From assembly GCF_009690625.1 (NCBI RefSeq), contig NZ_CP033878.1:1364001-1428000 (forward strand): a DNA stretch of 64,000 nt. The letters run 5' to 3'. The position numbers and the translations under genes were made by a program. Of this stretch, positions 41,426 through 50,627 are shown piece after piece. How positions within the stretch are numbered: position 1 is the stretch's first letter; the number at the start of each line of letters is the position of its first letter. The notes under the pieces were generated by a model. It was given only the letters and a program-made list of their open reading frames with translations, did not search any database and was not told the origin of the DNA. This DNA comes from Halorhabdus sp. CBA1104 (GTDB lineage: Archaea; Halobacteriota; Halobacteria; Halobacteriales; Haloarculaceae).

Positions 41426-42382
41426 TTACTCTTCGTCGACGTCCAGTTCCTCGGCGAGTTCGTCGGCGTCGACGTCCGCGTCTTCGAGCGCTTCTTCGAG
41501 GTCGCCACCGCCGCCACCGCCCATACCGCCCATCATGCCGCCCATGCCGCCCATCATGCCACCGCCCTCGCCCAGCGTCTCCTGGACGATGACGCGGTCA
41601 ACACCGAGCAGCTCGACGAACTGCTGGGCGATCTGCTGTTTCTGGAACATCCACTGCTGGTTCATCGACAGCTGAGGCGTGGCCTCGATGTACAGCGTGT
41701 CCTTCTCGACTTCGACGGTCTCGGTGACCGGGCCGTCCTCGTCGTCGTCGGCATCTTCGAGCTCTTCGGGGTCGTCGACGACTTCCTCTTCTTCCACGAC
41801 GTCGGTCTCGAACCAGACGTCGAGTTCCATGCTGAGCATGGTTTCGAGCAGACTCTCGGCCTTGGCCTCGCGGTCCTCGACAGTGTCGACGATCTCGTAC
41901 TCGTACTCGATGTCCTCACCGGCGAGTGGGTGGTTGAAGTCGACGCGAGCGCGCCCGCCGATGATCGTCTCGACGTGGCCGTGCTCGCCGTCGACGTCGA
42001 CGTGAGCGCCGGGATAGCGGTCGTCCTCGGGGATCTTGTTGGCGCTGACGGTCCGGACTTCTTCCTCGTCGTAGGCGCCAAAGGCGTCGTCGGCCGCGAC
42101 GACGACCGATCCTTCCCCGCCGACTTCCTCGCCGATGACGGCCTCCTCGACGGGTTCGAAGAGGTGGCCTTCGCCCAGAACGATCGTCCGGGGTTCGAAC
42201 TCTTCGTCCTCACCGACGCCTTCCTCGTCGGCGATTTCCTGACTGGTCGTATCCACGAGGTTACCATCCTCGACGGTCCGTGCGGTGTATTCTACCGTAA
42301 CGAAGTCACCCTCCGCCAGACCGGTCGCCTCGTCGCTTTGCGTTTGTTCCTCGGCCGTCTCGTCCGCGGAATCGTCGGTCAT
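41426..42382 (-). CDS. FKBP-type peptidyl-prolyl isomerase with GGM tail
   Basis: A 318-residue SlyD-like isomerase and chaperone. After an acidic start, the FKBP domain (about 28-175) shows FVTVEYTARTVEDGNLVDTT, GHLFEPVEEAVIGEEVGGEGSVVV and ADDAFGAYDEEEVRTVSANKIPED, with an inserted IF domain (VDGEHGHVETIIGGRARVDFNHPLAGEDIEYEYEIVDTV). A C-terminal extension includes a Gly-Met repeat (GGMMGGMGGMMGGMGGGGGG region, about 275-295), like chaperonin tails, then a Glu/Asp-rich end. It catalyses proline isomerisation and is likely cytosolic. Confidence 0.92.
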   Translation of the reverse strand: MTDDSADETAEEQTQSDEATGLAEGDFVTVEYTARTVEDGNLVDTTSQEIADEEGVGEDEEFEPRTIVLGEGHLFEPVEEAVIGEEVGGEGSVVVAADDAFGAYDEEEVRTVSANKIPEDDRYPGAHVDVDGEHGHVETIIGGRARVDFNHPLAGEDIEYEYEIVDTVEDREAKAESLLETMLSMELDVWFETDVVEEEEVVDDPEELEDADDDEDGPVTETVEVEKDTLYIEATPQLSMNQQWMFQKQQIAQQFVELLGVDRVIVQETLGEGGGMMGGMGGMMGGMGGGGGGDLEEALEDADVDADELAEELDVDEE

Positions 42383-42486
42383 ACCGAAAAGGAGTCCCGT
42401 TGCACTCTTAAGGACAACGTTTCGGGGCTATCGACCGTGATCGGAGATGCGTGCGGTTTTTGGCCTGTAGACCGCTGTGCTCGCTC

Positions 42487-43032
42487 ATGTACGAGGTAGA
42501 GATGAAAGTGCGGGCAGACCACGAGACGGTCCGGCAGGCACTGCTGGACGCTGGGGCCGACCCGCTCGGGACGATCCGGCAGGTCGATACGTACTACGAC
42601 GCCCCCCACCGGGACTTCGCGGCGACTGACGAAGCGTTGCGGGTCCGCCGGGAACACCGTCACGGCGAGACGACGGCGAAGCTCACCTACAAGGGGCCAA
42701 AGATCGACAGCGAATCGAAGAGCCGCAAGGAAGCCGAGACGACGGTCGGAGACGGCGAGACGGCCGACGCTATCGTCCGCGGACTCGGATTCGAACCCGC
42801 CGCAACCGTCGAGAAAGAACGACATCGATACGCACTCAGCGGGTACATCGTCACGCTCGACGACGTAAGCGATCTCGGGGAGTTCGTCGAAATCGAAACC
42901 GAAGTCGACGACGAGAGTGCAGTCGAAGGGGCGCGAGAATCCCTCCAGGGGAAGCTGGCGGACCTCGGACTGGATCCCGCCGAAAGCATCCGGCGGTCCT
43001 ACCTCGGCTTGCTCTTGGATAACTCCAAGTAA
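42487..43032 (+). CDS. CYTH-domain class IV adenylate cyclase-like protein
   Basis: A 181-residue CYTH triphosphate-tunnel enzyme. Seen: MYEVEMKVRAD (the ExExK strand), YYDAPHRDFAATDEALRVRRE, TAKLTYKGPKID, and LDDVSDLGEFVEIETEVDD with metal-binding acids. Members are CyaB adenylate cyclases, thiamine or inorganic triphosphatases; archaeal function is uncertain. The start is at 42487; the frame reaches 36 bases further upstream without support. It is divergent from the FKBP gene. Confidence 0.9.
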   Translation: MYEVEMKVRADHETVRQALLDAGADPLGTIRQVDTYYDAPHRDFAATDEALRVRREHRHGETTAKLTYKGPKIDSESKSRKEAETTVGDGETADAIVRGLGFEPAATVEKERHRYALSGYIVTLDDVSDLGEFVEIETEVDDESAVEGARESLQGKLADLGLDPAESIRRSYLGLLLDNSK

Positions 43033-43092
43033 TTGATCGCGGTCCGAAAGTTTCCGTAAGTTATAGACAGTGCGGCAGGTAAGCTGGTAGTA

Positions 43093-44298
43093 ATGACTGA
43101 CCGAAACATTCGCGTCACGCCAGCCAGCGGGTTGGCCGTCGAGGACCAGCGGGTCGAAGTCGTCGAGCGCAAGGGCCTGGGTCATCCAGACTCGATCTGT
43201 GACGGCGTCGCCGAGCGCGTCTCACAGGCGCTGGCCCAAGCGTACTTGGATCGTGTCGGCAAGGTGCTGCACTACAACACCGACGAGACACAACTCGTCG
43301 CCGGCACGTCCGCCCCGGCCTTTGGTGGCGGCGAAGTGATCGAGCCGATCTACCTGTTGCTCGTCGGCCGAGCGACCAAGGAGTTTCAGGGCCAGCGCAT
43401 CCCGACGGATACGATCGCCCTGGAGGCTGCCCGCGAGTATCTCGACGAGGCCTTCCCGCACCTCGACGTTGGCTCGGACGTGATCGTCGACGTCCGGCTG
43501 GGCGAGGGAAGCGGTGACCTCCAGGAAGTGTTCGGCGAAGACGGCGCGGCCGTGCCGATGGCCAACGACACCTCCTACGGTGTCGGCCACGCCCCGCTGA
43601 CCGAGACCGAACAGATCGTCCTGAACACAGAGCGCCGCCTCAACGGGGAGTACGCCGTCGAGAACCCGGCGATCGGCCAGGACATCAAGGTGATGGGCAA
43701 GCGTGAAGGTGACCACATCGACGTGACCGTCGCCGCCGCGACGGTCGATGCCCACGTCGAGAACATCCACGAGTACCGCGACGCCGTCGAGGGCGTCCGG
43801 GAGTACGTGACCGACCTCGCCGGCGAGTACACCGACCGGTCGATCAACGTCGACGTGAACACGGCCGACGACTACGAAGAAGGCGCGATCTACCTGACGA
43901 CGACCGGCACCAGCGCCGAGCAGGGCGACGACGGCTCGGTCGGCCGGGGTAACCGCGCCAACGGGCTCATCACGCCCAACCGGCCGATGAGTATGGAAGC
44001 CACGAGCGGGAAAAATCCCGTCAACCACATCGGGAAGATCTACAACCTGCTGAGTACCGAGATCGCCCAGTCGGTCGTCGCGGAAGTCGACGGGATCAGA
44101 CAGCTGCAAGTCCGGCTACTCAGCCAGATCGGCTCGCCGATCGACGATCCACACGTCGCCGACGCTTCGATCATCACCGAGGACGGTGTTGCGGTCGCCG
44201 ACGTCAAGGACGACGTCTCGGCCATCATCGACGAAGAACTCGCCGACATCACCGACATCACCGAACGGGTCATCGAAGGCGATCTCTCGACGTTCTGA
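43093..44298 (+). CDS. mat: Methionine adenosyltransferase, archaeal type
   Basis: A 401-residue enzyme that makes S-adenosylmethionine from methionine and ATP. It has the archaeal signature rather than bacterial Met[30 protein letters not shown] at the N-terminus, [61 protein letters not shown] in the catalytic region. A TATA-like TTATAG (about 43061) is near. It is a single gene. SAM supplies the several methyltransferases in this window. Confidence 0.97.
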   Translation: MTDRNIRVTPASGLAVEDQRVEVVERKGLGHPDSICDGVAERVSQALAQAYLDRVGKVLHYNTDETQLVAGTSAPAFGGGEVIEPIYLLLVGRATKEFQGQRIPTDTIALEAAREYLDEAFPHLDVGSDVIVDVRLGEGSGDLQEVFGEDGAAVPMANDTSYGVGHAPLTETEQIVLNTERRLNGEYAVENPAIGQDIKVMGKREGDHIDVTVAAATVDAHVENIHEYRDAVEGVREYVTDLAGEYTDRSINVDVNTADDYEEGAIYLTTTGTSAEQGDDGSVGRGNRANGLITPNRPMSMEATSGKNPVNHIGKIYNLLSTEIAQSVVAEVDGIRQLQVRLLSQIGSPIDDPHVADASIITEDGVAVADVKDDVSAIIDEELADITDITERVIEGDLSTF

Positions 44299-44406
44299 GT
44301 AACCGAATCCGGACCCGACCGGCAAGCGATCGGGGGCGATCGCCAAACGGTTTCTCGGCCGATCGCTGTCGAAGCCTGTTTACTCCCGCATCGAATACGC
44401 TCGGCT

Positions 44407-45609
44407 ATGCATCCACCGGGGGCCGATACCGTCGTCGTTCGTCACGGCGAGGTCGGTGTCAAGAGCGATCAGGTGCGGATGAAAATGGAGTTCCAGCTCC
44501 AGGAGAACCTCAACGCACTGCTTTCCGATCGGGGCCTGCCGGGCGATACGGGCTGTGAACGCAATCGCCTCTACGTCCGGACCACAGAGGACGCTGTCGA
44601 GGCCGCGACTGCGGCAGCCACCGAGGCGCCGGGCGTTGTCTCGGCCAGTCCCGCACTGACCGTCGCGCCGACGATGGACGCGATAACGGACGCCCTCGCC
44701 GACACGACGACCGCCTGCTACGACGGTGGCCCCTTCGCTGTGGTAGCGCGGCGTGCCGGCGGTGACGACGTCCACGACTTTTCGAGTCGGGACATCGAGA
44801 ACGAAGGTGGCCAAGCCATCTGGGACGTGATCGAATCGATGGGGAAGACACCCGAGGTCGACCTCGACGATCCCGCATTTACCGTCTTCGTCGAAGCACG
44901 CCCCGACGAAGCGTTCGTCTTCCTGGAAAAACGATCGGGGCCGGGTGGGCTCCCCCTGGGGACCCAGAAACCCCTCGTTGCCCTCCTCAGCGGTGGCATC
45001 GACTCGCCCGTCGCGGCCTGGCAAGCGATGACTCGCGGCGCGCCGGTCGTTCCGGTGTACGTCGACCTGGGAGCCTACGGCGGCGTCGACCATCGCGCCC
45101 GAGCGGAGGCAGCCGCGGGTGCGCTGGCAAGGCGTGCGCCGAACTTCGATCTGCAGCTGTCCGTCGTCGACGGTGGCGAGGCCGTCGAGCGGTTGATGAC
45201 CGACGTCGAAGACACGCGGATGCTCTCGTTCCGACGGTTCATGTATCGGGCCGCCGAACGCATCGCCCGCGACGTCGGCGCGGTCGGAATCGTCACGGGC
45301 GAGTCCATCGGCCAGAAGTCGAGTCAGACGACGGCCAACATCGCGGTCACAGACGCCGTGACGGACCTGCCGATTCATCGCCCGCTGGTGTCGGCCGACA
45401 AGACCGATATCATCGCCCAGGCCCGGGACCTGGGCACGTACGACGACGCGACCGTCCCCGCGGGCTGCAACCGGGTCGCACCCGACAAGCCCGAGACACA
45501 CGCCGATCCAGCAGCGGTCGAAGGTAGCGAGCCTGATGACCTGCTGGAACTGGCGGACAGCGCGGGCTCGAATCCCGCGGTCGTTGACCCGCCGGCCCAG
45601 GTCGAGTGA
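44407..45609 (+). CDS. thiI: tRNA 4-thiouridine synthetase ThiI
   Basis: A 400-residue sulfurtransferase for s4U8 in tRNA and thiazole synthesis. A THUMP domain (about 60-165) is followed by the PP-loop ATPase, LLSGGIDSPVAAWQAM with SGGIDSP at 195-201, and the PVYVDLGAYGGVDHRARAEAA and VGIVTGESIGQKSSQTTANI segments. No C-terminal rhodanese domain is present, as in many archaea; sulfur may come as sulfide. The start ATG at 44407 gives MHPPGADTVVVRHGEVGVKSDQVRMKME. It is followed by the DUF5804-like gene. Confidence 0.95.
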   Translation: MHPPGADTVVVRHGEVGVKSDQVRMKMEFQLQENLNALLSDRGLPGDTGCERNRLYVRTTEDAVEAATAAATEAPGVVSASPALTVAPTMDAITDALADTTTACYDGGPFAVVARRAGGDDVHDFSSRDIENEGGQAIWDVIESMGKTPEVDLDDPAFTVFVEARPDEAFVFLEKRSGPGGLPLGTQKPLVALLSGGIDSPVAAWQAMTRGAPVVPVYVDLGAYGGVDHRARAEAAAGALARRAPNFDLQLSVVDGGEAVERLMTDVEDTRMLSFRRFMYRAAERIARDVGAVGIVTGESIGQKSSQTTANIAVTDAVTDLPIHRPLVSADKTDIIAQARDLGTYDDATVPAGCNRVAPDKPETHADPAAVEGSEPDDLLELADSAGSNPAVVDPPAQVE

Positions 45610-45709
45610 CGATGCGACCAGCGACAACGAGCGGTCGAAACGAGCGCACTCACCGCCGACACAAAGCAAGACGGAACGCCTTTGGAACGCGGGGACACAA
45701 GGCCAACCG

Positions 45710-46210
45710 ATGACTCGCGTCTGCCTGCTCGGGACCGACGACGTCGCCCTCCGGCAGACGCTGCGCTCCCACGAGACCGCTCGCGACGCATTGTGGACCT
45801 ACGACCTGACGGATCCATACCGGAACGCCGTCGAGGTAGAAACCGTGAGTCTCGGGGCCGCGATCTCCCTGCTGAATGATCTCAACTGGTATCTCGTCCG
45901 CTACGTCGCGGACACGCTCCTCAGAGAACCGAGCGTCAGCGAGACCGAGTGGCTATCCCGCGAGCTGGCGAGGGACATCCGCGACGGCCGCATCGATCCG
46001 GACGAATCGGATCGCTATCTCAAAGTCTACGGCGTCATCGACCCGGACGACAGCGATAGCGAGGAGACGAGCGACGAGGCGAATACGGCTCGGCGGCTCG
46101 TCGAACCGATGTACGTGACCCGAACGGACGGCTCGATCCCGACCTACGACCTACGCGACGTGACCGACACTGTCGTCGTTCGCGTGACCGAATCGGAATT
46201 CAGTAGCTGA
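45710..46210 (+). CDS. DUF5804-like haloarchaeal protein
   Basis: A 166-residue protein, MTRVCLLGTDDVALRQTLRSHETARDALWTYDLTDPYRNAVEVETVSLGAAISLLNDLNWYLVRYVAD at the N-terminus and MYVTRTDGSIPTYDLRDVTDTVVVRVTESEF near the C-terminus. The TRVCLLGTDDVALR start and middle match the haloarchaeal DUF5804 family, whose role is unknown. The start at 45710 lies 100 bp after thiI on the same strand, so the two are likely cotranscribed. Confidence 0.8.
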   Translation: MTRVCLLGTDDVALRQTLRSHETARDALWTYDLTDPYRNAVEVETVSLGAAISLLNDLNWYLVRYVADTLLREPSVSETEWLSRELARDIRDGRIDPDESDRYLKVYGVIDPDDSDSEETSDEANTARRLVEPMYVTRTDGSIPTYDLRDVTDTVVVRVTESEFSS

Positions 46211-46268
46211 ATGGCCCTCGATGGCGAACAATCGCTTACCGACAGCAACAGTGTCTCTCAGCCGACGA

Positions 46269-47918
46269 CTAAGCAGGTGATCGCTCGGGTGAAGGCGGAA
46301 TCGGTTCGACGAACCCGATAATATCGAAAGCAGCGGGGTGGCCATCCTCCAGAACCGTTGCGTGGACCGAGAGCTCGATCAGCTCCCCGTCGCTGTCGTA
46401 CGCATCGATGTCGAACTCGGAGATCGATCCGGCCGTCACGAGTCGATCGAGAAGTGTTTCCCGTCGCTCCGGGTTGGCGTATACGTCCGTCGCCAGATCG
46501 TCGCCACTCTCGATGGCAGCCGCCGGTGATTCATACCCCAGCAGTGACGCCAGCCACTCGTTGACCTTGTGTACCTCACCGTCGGTGTCAGTCCGGAACA
46601 TACCGAACGGTGCGAGGTCGAACAGCGTCTCGTATTGTTTCAACTCGCGGTCGCGGGTTCGCTGTTCGGTCACGTCTCGGACGACACCGTCGAAGTACCG
46701 CTCGCCGCTCTCTTCGGTCATAATACCGGTCACTGACGCCCAGAATTCCGCTCCGGAAAGTCGCTGCAGTCGAAGCTCCATATCCCGGACGATGCCTTCC
46801 CGTTCGAGGGCCCTGATGAACTGCTCGCGGTCGGCGGGATCGGCGTACAGTTCCTCGAAGGGGCGCCCGACGAGATCCGATGCATCGGCGGCTCCAAACA
46901 GGTCGACCAGCGCGGGATTGACCTCGATCAGCGTCCCGTCGGGCAGCGGCGAGTTCCGATAGACGCCTTCGGGAACATTCGAGATGATTCGCTCGTAGCG
47001 CTGCTGGCGTTCGTGCAGTTCGATCCGGTAGATCGCGTGGGCCAGGTCGTCGCCGATCTCGGCCAGAAGTTCCCGTTCGCGCCAGTCGAAGGCATCGGCC
47101 GCCTCGGCGTACAGACAGAGGACGCCGTAGCGGTCCCCCTCGTAGACGATCGGGAGGGCTGCCGCCGCGCGGTAGCCACGCTCTGTGGCCGTCGCCGGCC
47201 ACTGGTTTGTCTCGTCGACCCGCGCCGTTGTAATGGTGCCCGCCTCCAGGGCGTCCCAGACGGGGCAGGCCGCCCCCTCAGCCGAGTCTGCAAGCAGTTT
47301 CTCGCCGTCGAGATCAGCATCGTCACAAACAGCATTCGCCCTGATGGTCAGTGAGTCACCAGCGGATTGGGGCTCGGCGATACAGGCGAGCCGATACGGC
47401 TCGGCGCCGGCGACGATCTCACAGACGTGGTGCTCGATCGTCGCCCGATCGTGTGACCGCACCAGCGCCTGATTGACGTCCCCGAGGATAGTCCGGATGC
47501 GATCGAGGCTGCTGGCCCGCTGGCTGGCCCGATACTGCTCGACAGCATTGCGTGCCCGGTTGGCGAGGAGTTCGTACTGCTCGCTGCCGGTGTCTTTCTG
47601 GAGATAATCGGTGACACCACTTGCGATGGCCTCGCTTGCGACCTCCTCGCTCCCCTTACCAGTAAACAGAATAAAGGGGAGATCGGGATACGATGCCCGG
47701 ACGGTATCGAGCAATTCGATACCGTCCATCCCCGGCATGTCGTAGTCGCTGACTACACAGTCGGCGGATGATGTATCGAGGCGATCCAGCACCTGAGAAG
47801 GATCCGTCACAGTGATCGTCTCGATGGCCTCGTCAGCCCGCTCGAGGTACGAGGCCGTCAGCGCGACCAGATCTTCCTCGTCGTCGACACAAAGCACCGT
47901 GACGGCCTGCCCTGACAT
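46269..47918 (-). CDS. Response regulator with GAF and two PAS domains
   Basis: A 549-residue signalling protein. The REC domain (about 5-125) has the phosphoacceptor D58 in CVVSDYDMPGMDG and the FTGKGSEEVASEA switch region. A GAF domain (about 145-290) and two PAS domains (about 300-415 and 425-540; ISNVPEGVYRNSPLPDGTLIEVNPALVDLFG, LFDLAPFGMFRTDTDGEVHKVNEWL) follow. No kinase, HTH or other output is visible. The second PAS is close to that of the paralog at 49102-49872. A TATA box ATTATAATG about 25-33 bases upstream supports the start at 47918, as does the shared MSG start of the paralog. Confidence 0.88.
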   Translation of the reverse strand: MSGQAVTVLCVDDEEDLVALTASYLERADEAIETITVTDPSQVLDRLDTSSADCVVSDYDMPGMDGIELLDTVRASYPDLPFILFTGKGSEEVASEAIASGVTDYLQKDTGSEQYELLANRARNAVEQYRASQRASSLDRIRTILGDVNQALVRSHDRATIEHHVCEIVAGAEPYRLACIAEPQSAGDSLTIRANAVCDDADLDGEKLLADSAEGAACPVWDALEAGTITTARVDETNQWPATATERGYRAAAALPIVYEGDRYGVLCLYAEAADAFDWRERELLAEIGDDLAHAIYRIELHERQQRYERIISNVPEGVYRNSPLPDGTLIEVNPALVDLFGAADASDLVGRPFEELYADPADREQFIRALEREGIVRDMELRLQRLSGAEFWASVTGIMTEESGERYFDGVVRDVTEQRTRDRELKQYETLFDLAPFGMFRTDTDGEVHKVNEWLASLLGYESPAAAIESGDDLATDVYANPERRETLLDRLVTAGSISEFDIDAYDSDGELIELSVHATVLEDGHPAAFDIIGFVEPIPPSPERSPA

Positions 47919-47940
47919 GAGCGGGGCGACACACTCTGCC

Positions 47941-47950
47941 ATTATAATGA
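47941..47950 (-). promoter_or_regulatory. TATA box for the REC-GAF-PAS gene
   Basis: On the minus strand, CATTATAAT runs between 47941 and 47949, about 25-30 bases before the ATG at 47918. This fixes the start at 47918 instead of the in-frame ATG at 47942, which would overlap the box. Confidence 0.6.
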
Positions 47951-48034
47951 TGGTGGAAAATTGTTCTGAAACCCGCCCGCAGAGGCAGGGCCAAGAAGTG
48001 TCCGTCAGTCGAATAGTCTGCTCGAACGCGTTCC

Positions 48035-48943
48035 TCAATCGAACAGCCCTGTCGAGAGATACCGCTCGCCGCTGTCCCAGAACACCGTCACCACCAGCGG
48101 TGTGTCCGAAGCCTCCGGGTCGGCGCGCTCTTCGGCAACTTCCCGAGCGATAACCCCCATCGCGCCGCTCGACTGGCCGACGAGGATGCCTTCCTCCTGG
48201 GCCAGACGACGACACTCCGCTTTGGCATCGTCCAGAGCGACGGTTCGTACCTCGTCGAGCAACTCGCGATCCAGGTTGTCACTGACGAACCCCGGCCCCA
48301 TCCCCTGGAAATTGTCAGATCCGGACTCGCCAGTCGAGAGGACGGCGTTGGACTCGGGCTCGACGGCGATGACGTCGACCCCGGGGAACGCCTCCGTGAG
48401 TCGTCGTGCGTTTCCACTGATCGTGCCGCCCGTCCCGACGCCGGCGACGAACGCGTCGATCGTCCGATCGCCGATCTGATCGAGGATTTCGCGGGCCGTC
48501 GTCTCGTAATGGGCCTGCGGATTGGCCGGGTTCTCGAACTGGCAGGGCTGGAACGTGCCTGCCTCGGCTTCGAGTTCGTCCGCCCGCTTGCGGGCAGTAG
48601 TCATGTCACCCTCGACGAGTTCGAGGTCGGCCCCGTAGGCCTGCATGAGACGACGGCGCTCGACGGACATGTCTTCGGGCATGACGAGAGTCACATCGTA
48701 GCCCTTTGCCGCTCCCACAAGCGCGAGTCCGATGCCCGTGTTCCCGCTCGTCGGCTCGACGATACTGTCGCCGGCTTCGAGTTTACCCGCCTGCTCTGCG
48801 GCCTCGATCATACGCAAGGCTGGGCGGTCCTTCGCCGACCCGCCCGGATTGAACGACTCTACCTTCGCGGCGATGGTCGCCCCTGGCGGCGAGGATAGCT
48901 CGACCAGCGGCGAGCCGATCGTCTCCAGAATCGACGTATCCAT
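48035..48943 (-). CDS. cysK: Cysteine synthase (PLP-dependent)
   Basis: A 302-residue fold-type II PLP enzyme making cysteine from O-acetylserine (or phosphoserine) and sulfide. The PLP lysine is K38 in VESFNPGGSAKDRPA; phosphate loop TSGNTG is at 65-70, and the GVGTGGTISGNARRL loop is at about 167. The protein is of bacterial CysK/CysM type. It lies between two REC-PAS genes on the same strand; no serine acetyltransferase is near. The start at 48943 is well supported. Confidence 0.93.
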   Translation of the reverse strand: MDTSILETIGSPLVELSSPPGATIAAKVESFNPGGSAKDRPALRMIEAAEQAGKLEAGDSIVEPTSGNTGIGLALVGAAKGYDVTLVMPEDMSVERRRLMQAYGADLELVEGDMTTARKRADELEAEAGTFQPCQFENPANPQAHYETTAREILDQIGDRTIDAFVAGVGTGGTISGNARRLTEAFPGVDVIAVEPESNAVLSTGESGSDNFQGMGPGFVSDNLDRELLDEVRTVALDDAKAECRRLAQEEGILVGQSSGAMGVIAREVAEERADPEASDTPLVVTVFWDSGERYLSTGLFD

Positions 48944-49101
48944 TTGGACCGGCTAGCGCTGTGGGACGTAAATCTCTCCCGGACACCGGCAGGATCTACC
49001 GTGGCCGAGGACGCGATCCACTGGATGGGCTGTTTTTGTACGGGGTTCGACGATTGGGGCGACTGACCAGCGACGACGAGCCGAGACGCCCACCTGAAGT
49101 G

Positions 49102-49872
49102 TCACTCCCGTTCGGACTCCGGGACACGCCAGGTGTAGCCGACGATTTCGAAGGGCCGAGTATCGGACTCGTCCAGTACCGTTGCGTTCATACGAAACGT
49201 TCGTGTTTCGCCCGACTTCGTGCGAGCCTCGTACTGGAAGTTTGTGACGGTCCCCTCGGTGGCCAGTCGGTCGATAAACGTCTCGCGTCGCCCCGGAGAC
49301 CGGTACAGTTCCTGGGCGAGATCGTTGTACGCATCGATGGCAGCCGACGGTGTGTCGTAGCCGACGAGGGCAGCCATCGCTTCGTTGACCTCGTAGACCG
49401 TGCCGTCCGAGGCTGTGCGAAAGATCCCGATCGGGGCGACGTCGAACAGCGTTTCGTAGCGCTTTAGCTCCCGATCGCGCCGTCGCTGGGCGAAAGCGTG
49501 TTCGATCCGATTGGCCAGCAACGCGTATCGCTCCCGGCCGCCCCCCTTCTGTAGATAGTCAGTGACGCCGCGTGCGATCGCTTCACTGGCGACTTCCTCG
49601 CTCCCCTTGCCGGTAAAGAGAATGAACGGGAGTTTGGGATGGTCGGCTCGGATCGCTTCGAGTAATTCGAGGCCGTCCATGCCGGGCATGTCGTAATCGC
49701 TGACCACACAGTCGACGGCGTTGCTCGACAGTCGATCGAGGACCGCAGTGGGGTCCGTTTCTGTGATGATCTCGAAGCGCTCTGCGCTACGCTGGAGGAC
49801 AGTTTCACTCAACGTGAGAAAGTCCGGATCGTCGTCGACACAGAGTACAGTGACAGCGTCGTCCCCCGACAT
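49102..49872 (-). CDS. Response regulator with single PAS domain
   Basis: A 256-residue paralog of the protein at 46269-47918: REC (about 5-125) with D59 in CVVSDYDMPGMDGLELLEAIRADHP, then one PAS domain (about 140-250; LFDVAPIGIFRTASDGTVYEVNEAMAALVGYDTPSAAIDAYNDLAQELYRSPGRRETFIDRLATEGTV). It ends with no kinase, HTH or other output. The start at 49872 follows a TATA-like ACTTATGC on the minus strand about 30 bases upstream. The two paralogs flank cysK, so this is a duplicated pair. Confidence 0.88.
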   Translation of the reverse strand: MSGDDAVTVLCVDDDPDFLTLSETVLQRSAERFEIITETDPTAVLDRLSSNAVDCVVSDYDMPGMDGLELLEAIRADHPKLPFILFTGKGSEEVASEAIARGVTDYLQKGGGRERYALLANRIEHAFAQRRRDRELKRYETLFDVAPIGIFRTASDGTVYEVNEAMAALVGYDTPSAAIDAYNDLAQELYRSPGRRETFIDRLATEGTVTNFQYEARTKSGETRTFRMNATVLDESDTRPFEIVGYTWRVPESERE

Positions 49873-50245
49873 GTCACTAGTGTGGGTGGGCGTTCGCATA
49901 AGTGTAGGGTGAACGCACAGTCCGTAACCGGGCACTGTGTAGGCGCTGGAGGCCACCATCGACAGCTCGGTCCCACCGCCGGCGATGGATTTCCTTCGAA
50001 GGCTACCATCTCGGACTGGGAATGGCTCGCTGTATGCCGAGCTGATAAGTTTGGCATATACCCAACAGAGCGACAGCGAACCCCTTCCCAGAGTGGGGCT
50101 ACCCGCAGGGAGATCGGGAAGGTATGCCATCGCTGTGGGGCTAGTTCGATCTGTGGCAGGTTCGATCGGTCGATCGAACACGCCGAGACCGGATAGTGTC
50201 GCCAACGACGCGACGGTTATAGGGCTCGCTATCGTATCGTGGTCT
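49873..50245. other. Intergenic region, no gene seen
   Basis: About 370 bases between the REC-PAS gene and the thioredoxin gene, which are divergent. Only shadow frames occur. It holds the minus-strand TATA-like ACTTATGC near 49900 and the plus-strand TTATAG at 50217-50222, plus a short palindrome CCTTCGAAGG near 49993. A larger regulatory region is possible. Confidence 0.6.
50217..50222 (+). promoter_or_regulatory. TATA box for the thioredoxin gene
   Basis: TTATAG lies 24-29 bases before the ATG at 50246, consistent with a leaderless transcript. Confidence 0.5.
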
Positions 50246-50620
50246 ATGCCACTGGACACGCTAGAACCGAACCCGGTCTGGAACGCTGACGCCCACGAAG
50301 AGACTGTCGAAACGCTGGCAGCCCTCGACGACGTGACCTACCACATCTGGGGTGGAGACTGGTGTGGCGACTGCCGATCCTTGCTTCCGGAGTTCGGTGC
50401 CGCACTCGCGGCCGCCGACATCCCCGACGAGCACGTCGTACACCATCCCGTCGACCAACAGAAAGACGGCGAGGGGGTCGAAGAGTACGGCATCGAGTAC
50501 ATTCCGACAGTCGTCGTCGAACGCGACGGCGAAGAACTCGCTCGCTTCGTCGAGGACGAGGGCCAACCGATCGCCTCCCATCTGGCGACCCAACTCGAAT
50601 CGGCCGAGACGTCGGCCTGA
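50246..50620 (+). CDS. Thioredoxin-family protein
   Basis: A 124-residue thioredoxin fold with the redox motif WCGDC (C40, C43) in HIWGGDWCGDCRSLLPEFGAAL and the cis-proline strand IEYIPTVVVERDGEELARFVEDEG. This WCGDC motif is a variant of the classical WCGPC. A cytoplasmic thiol reductant, perhaps for peroxiredoxin. It ends 7 bp before the stop of the convergent YyaL-like gene. Confidence 0.9.
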   Translation: MPLDTLEPNPVWNADAHEETVETLAALDDVTYHIWGGDWCGDCRSLLPEFGAALAAADIPDEHVVHHPVDQQKDGEGVEEYGIEYIPTVVVERDGEELARFVEDEGQPIASHLATQLESAETSA

Positions 50621-50627
50621 ATCGAAA

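Noticed and set aside
44380-45669. A long minus-strand frame opposite thiI
   Set aside because: Antisense shadow. ThiI on the plus strand has THUMP and PP-loop motifs.
49873-50259. An N-terminal extension of the REC-PAS gene
   Set aside because: The REC domain begins immediately after the ATG at 49872, as in its paralog, and the upstream codons are not protein-like.
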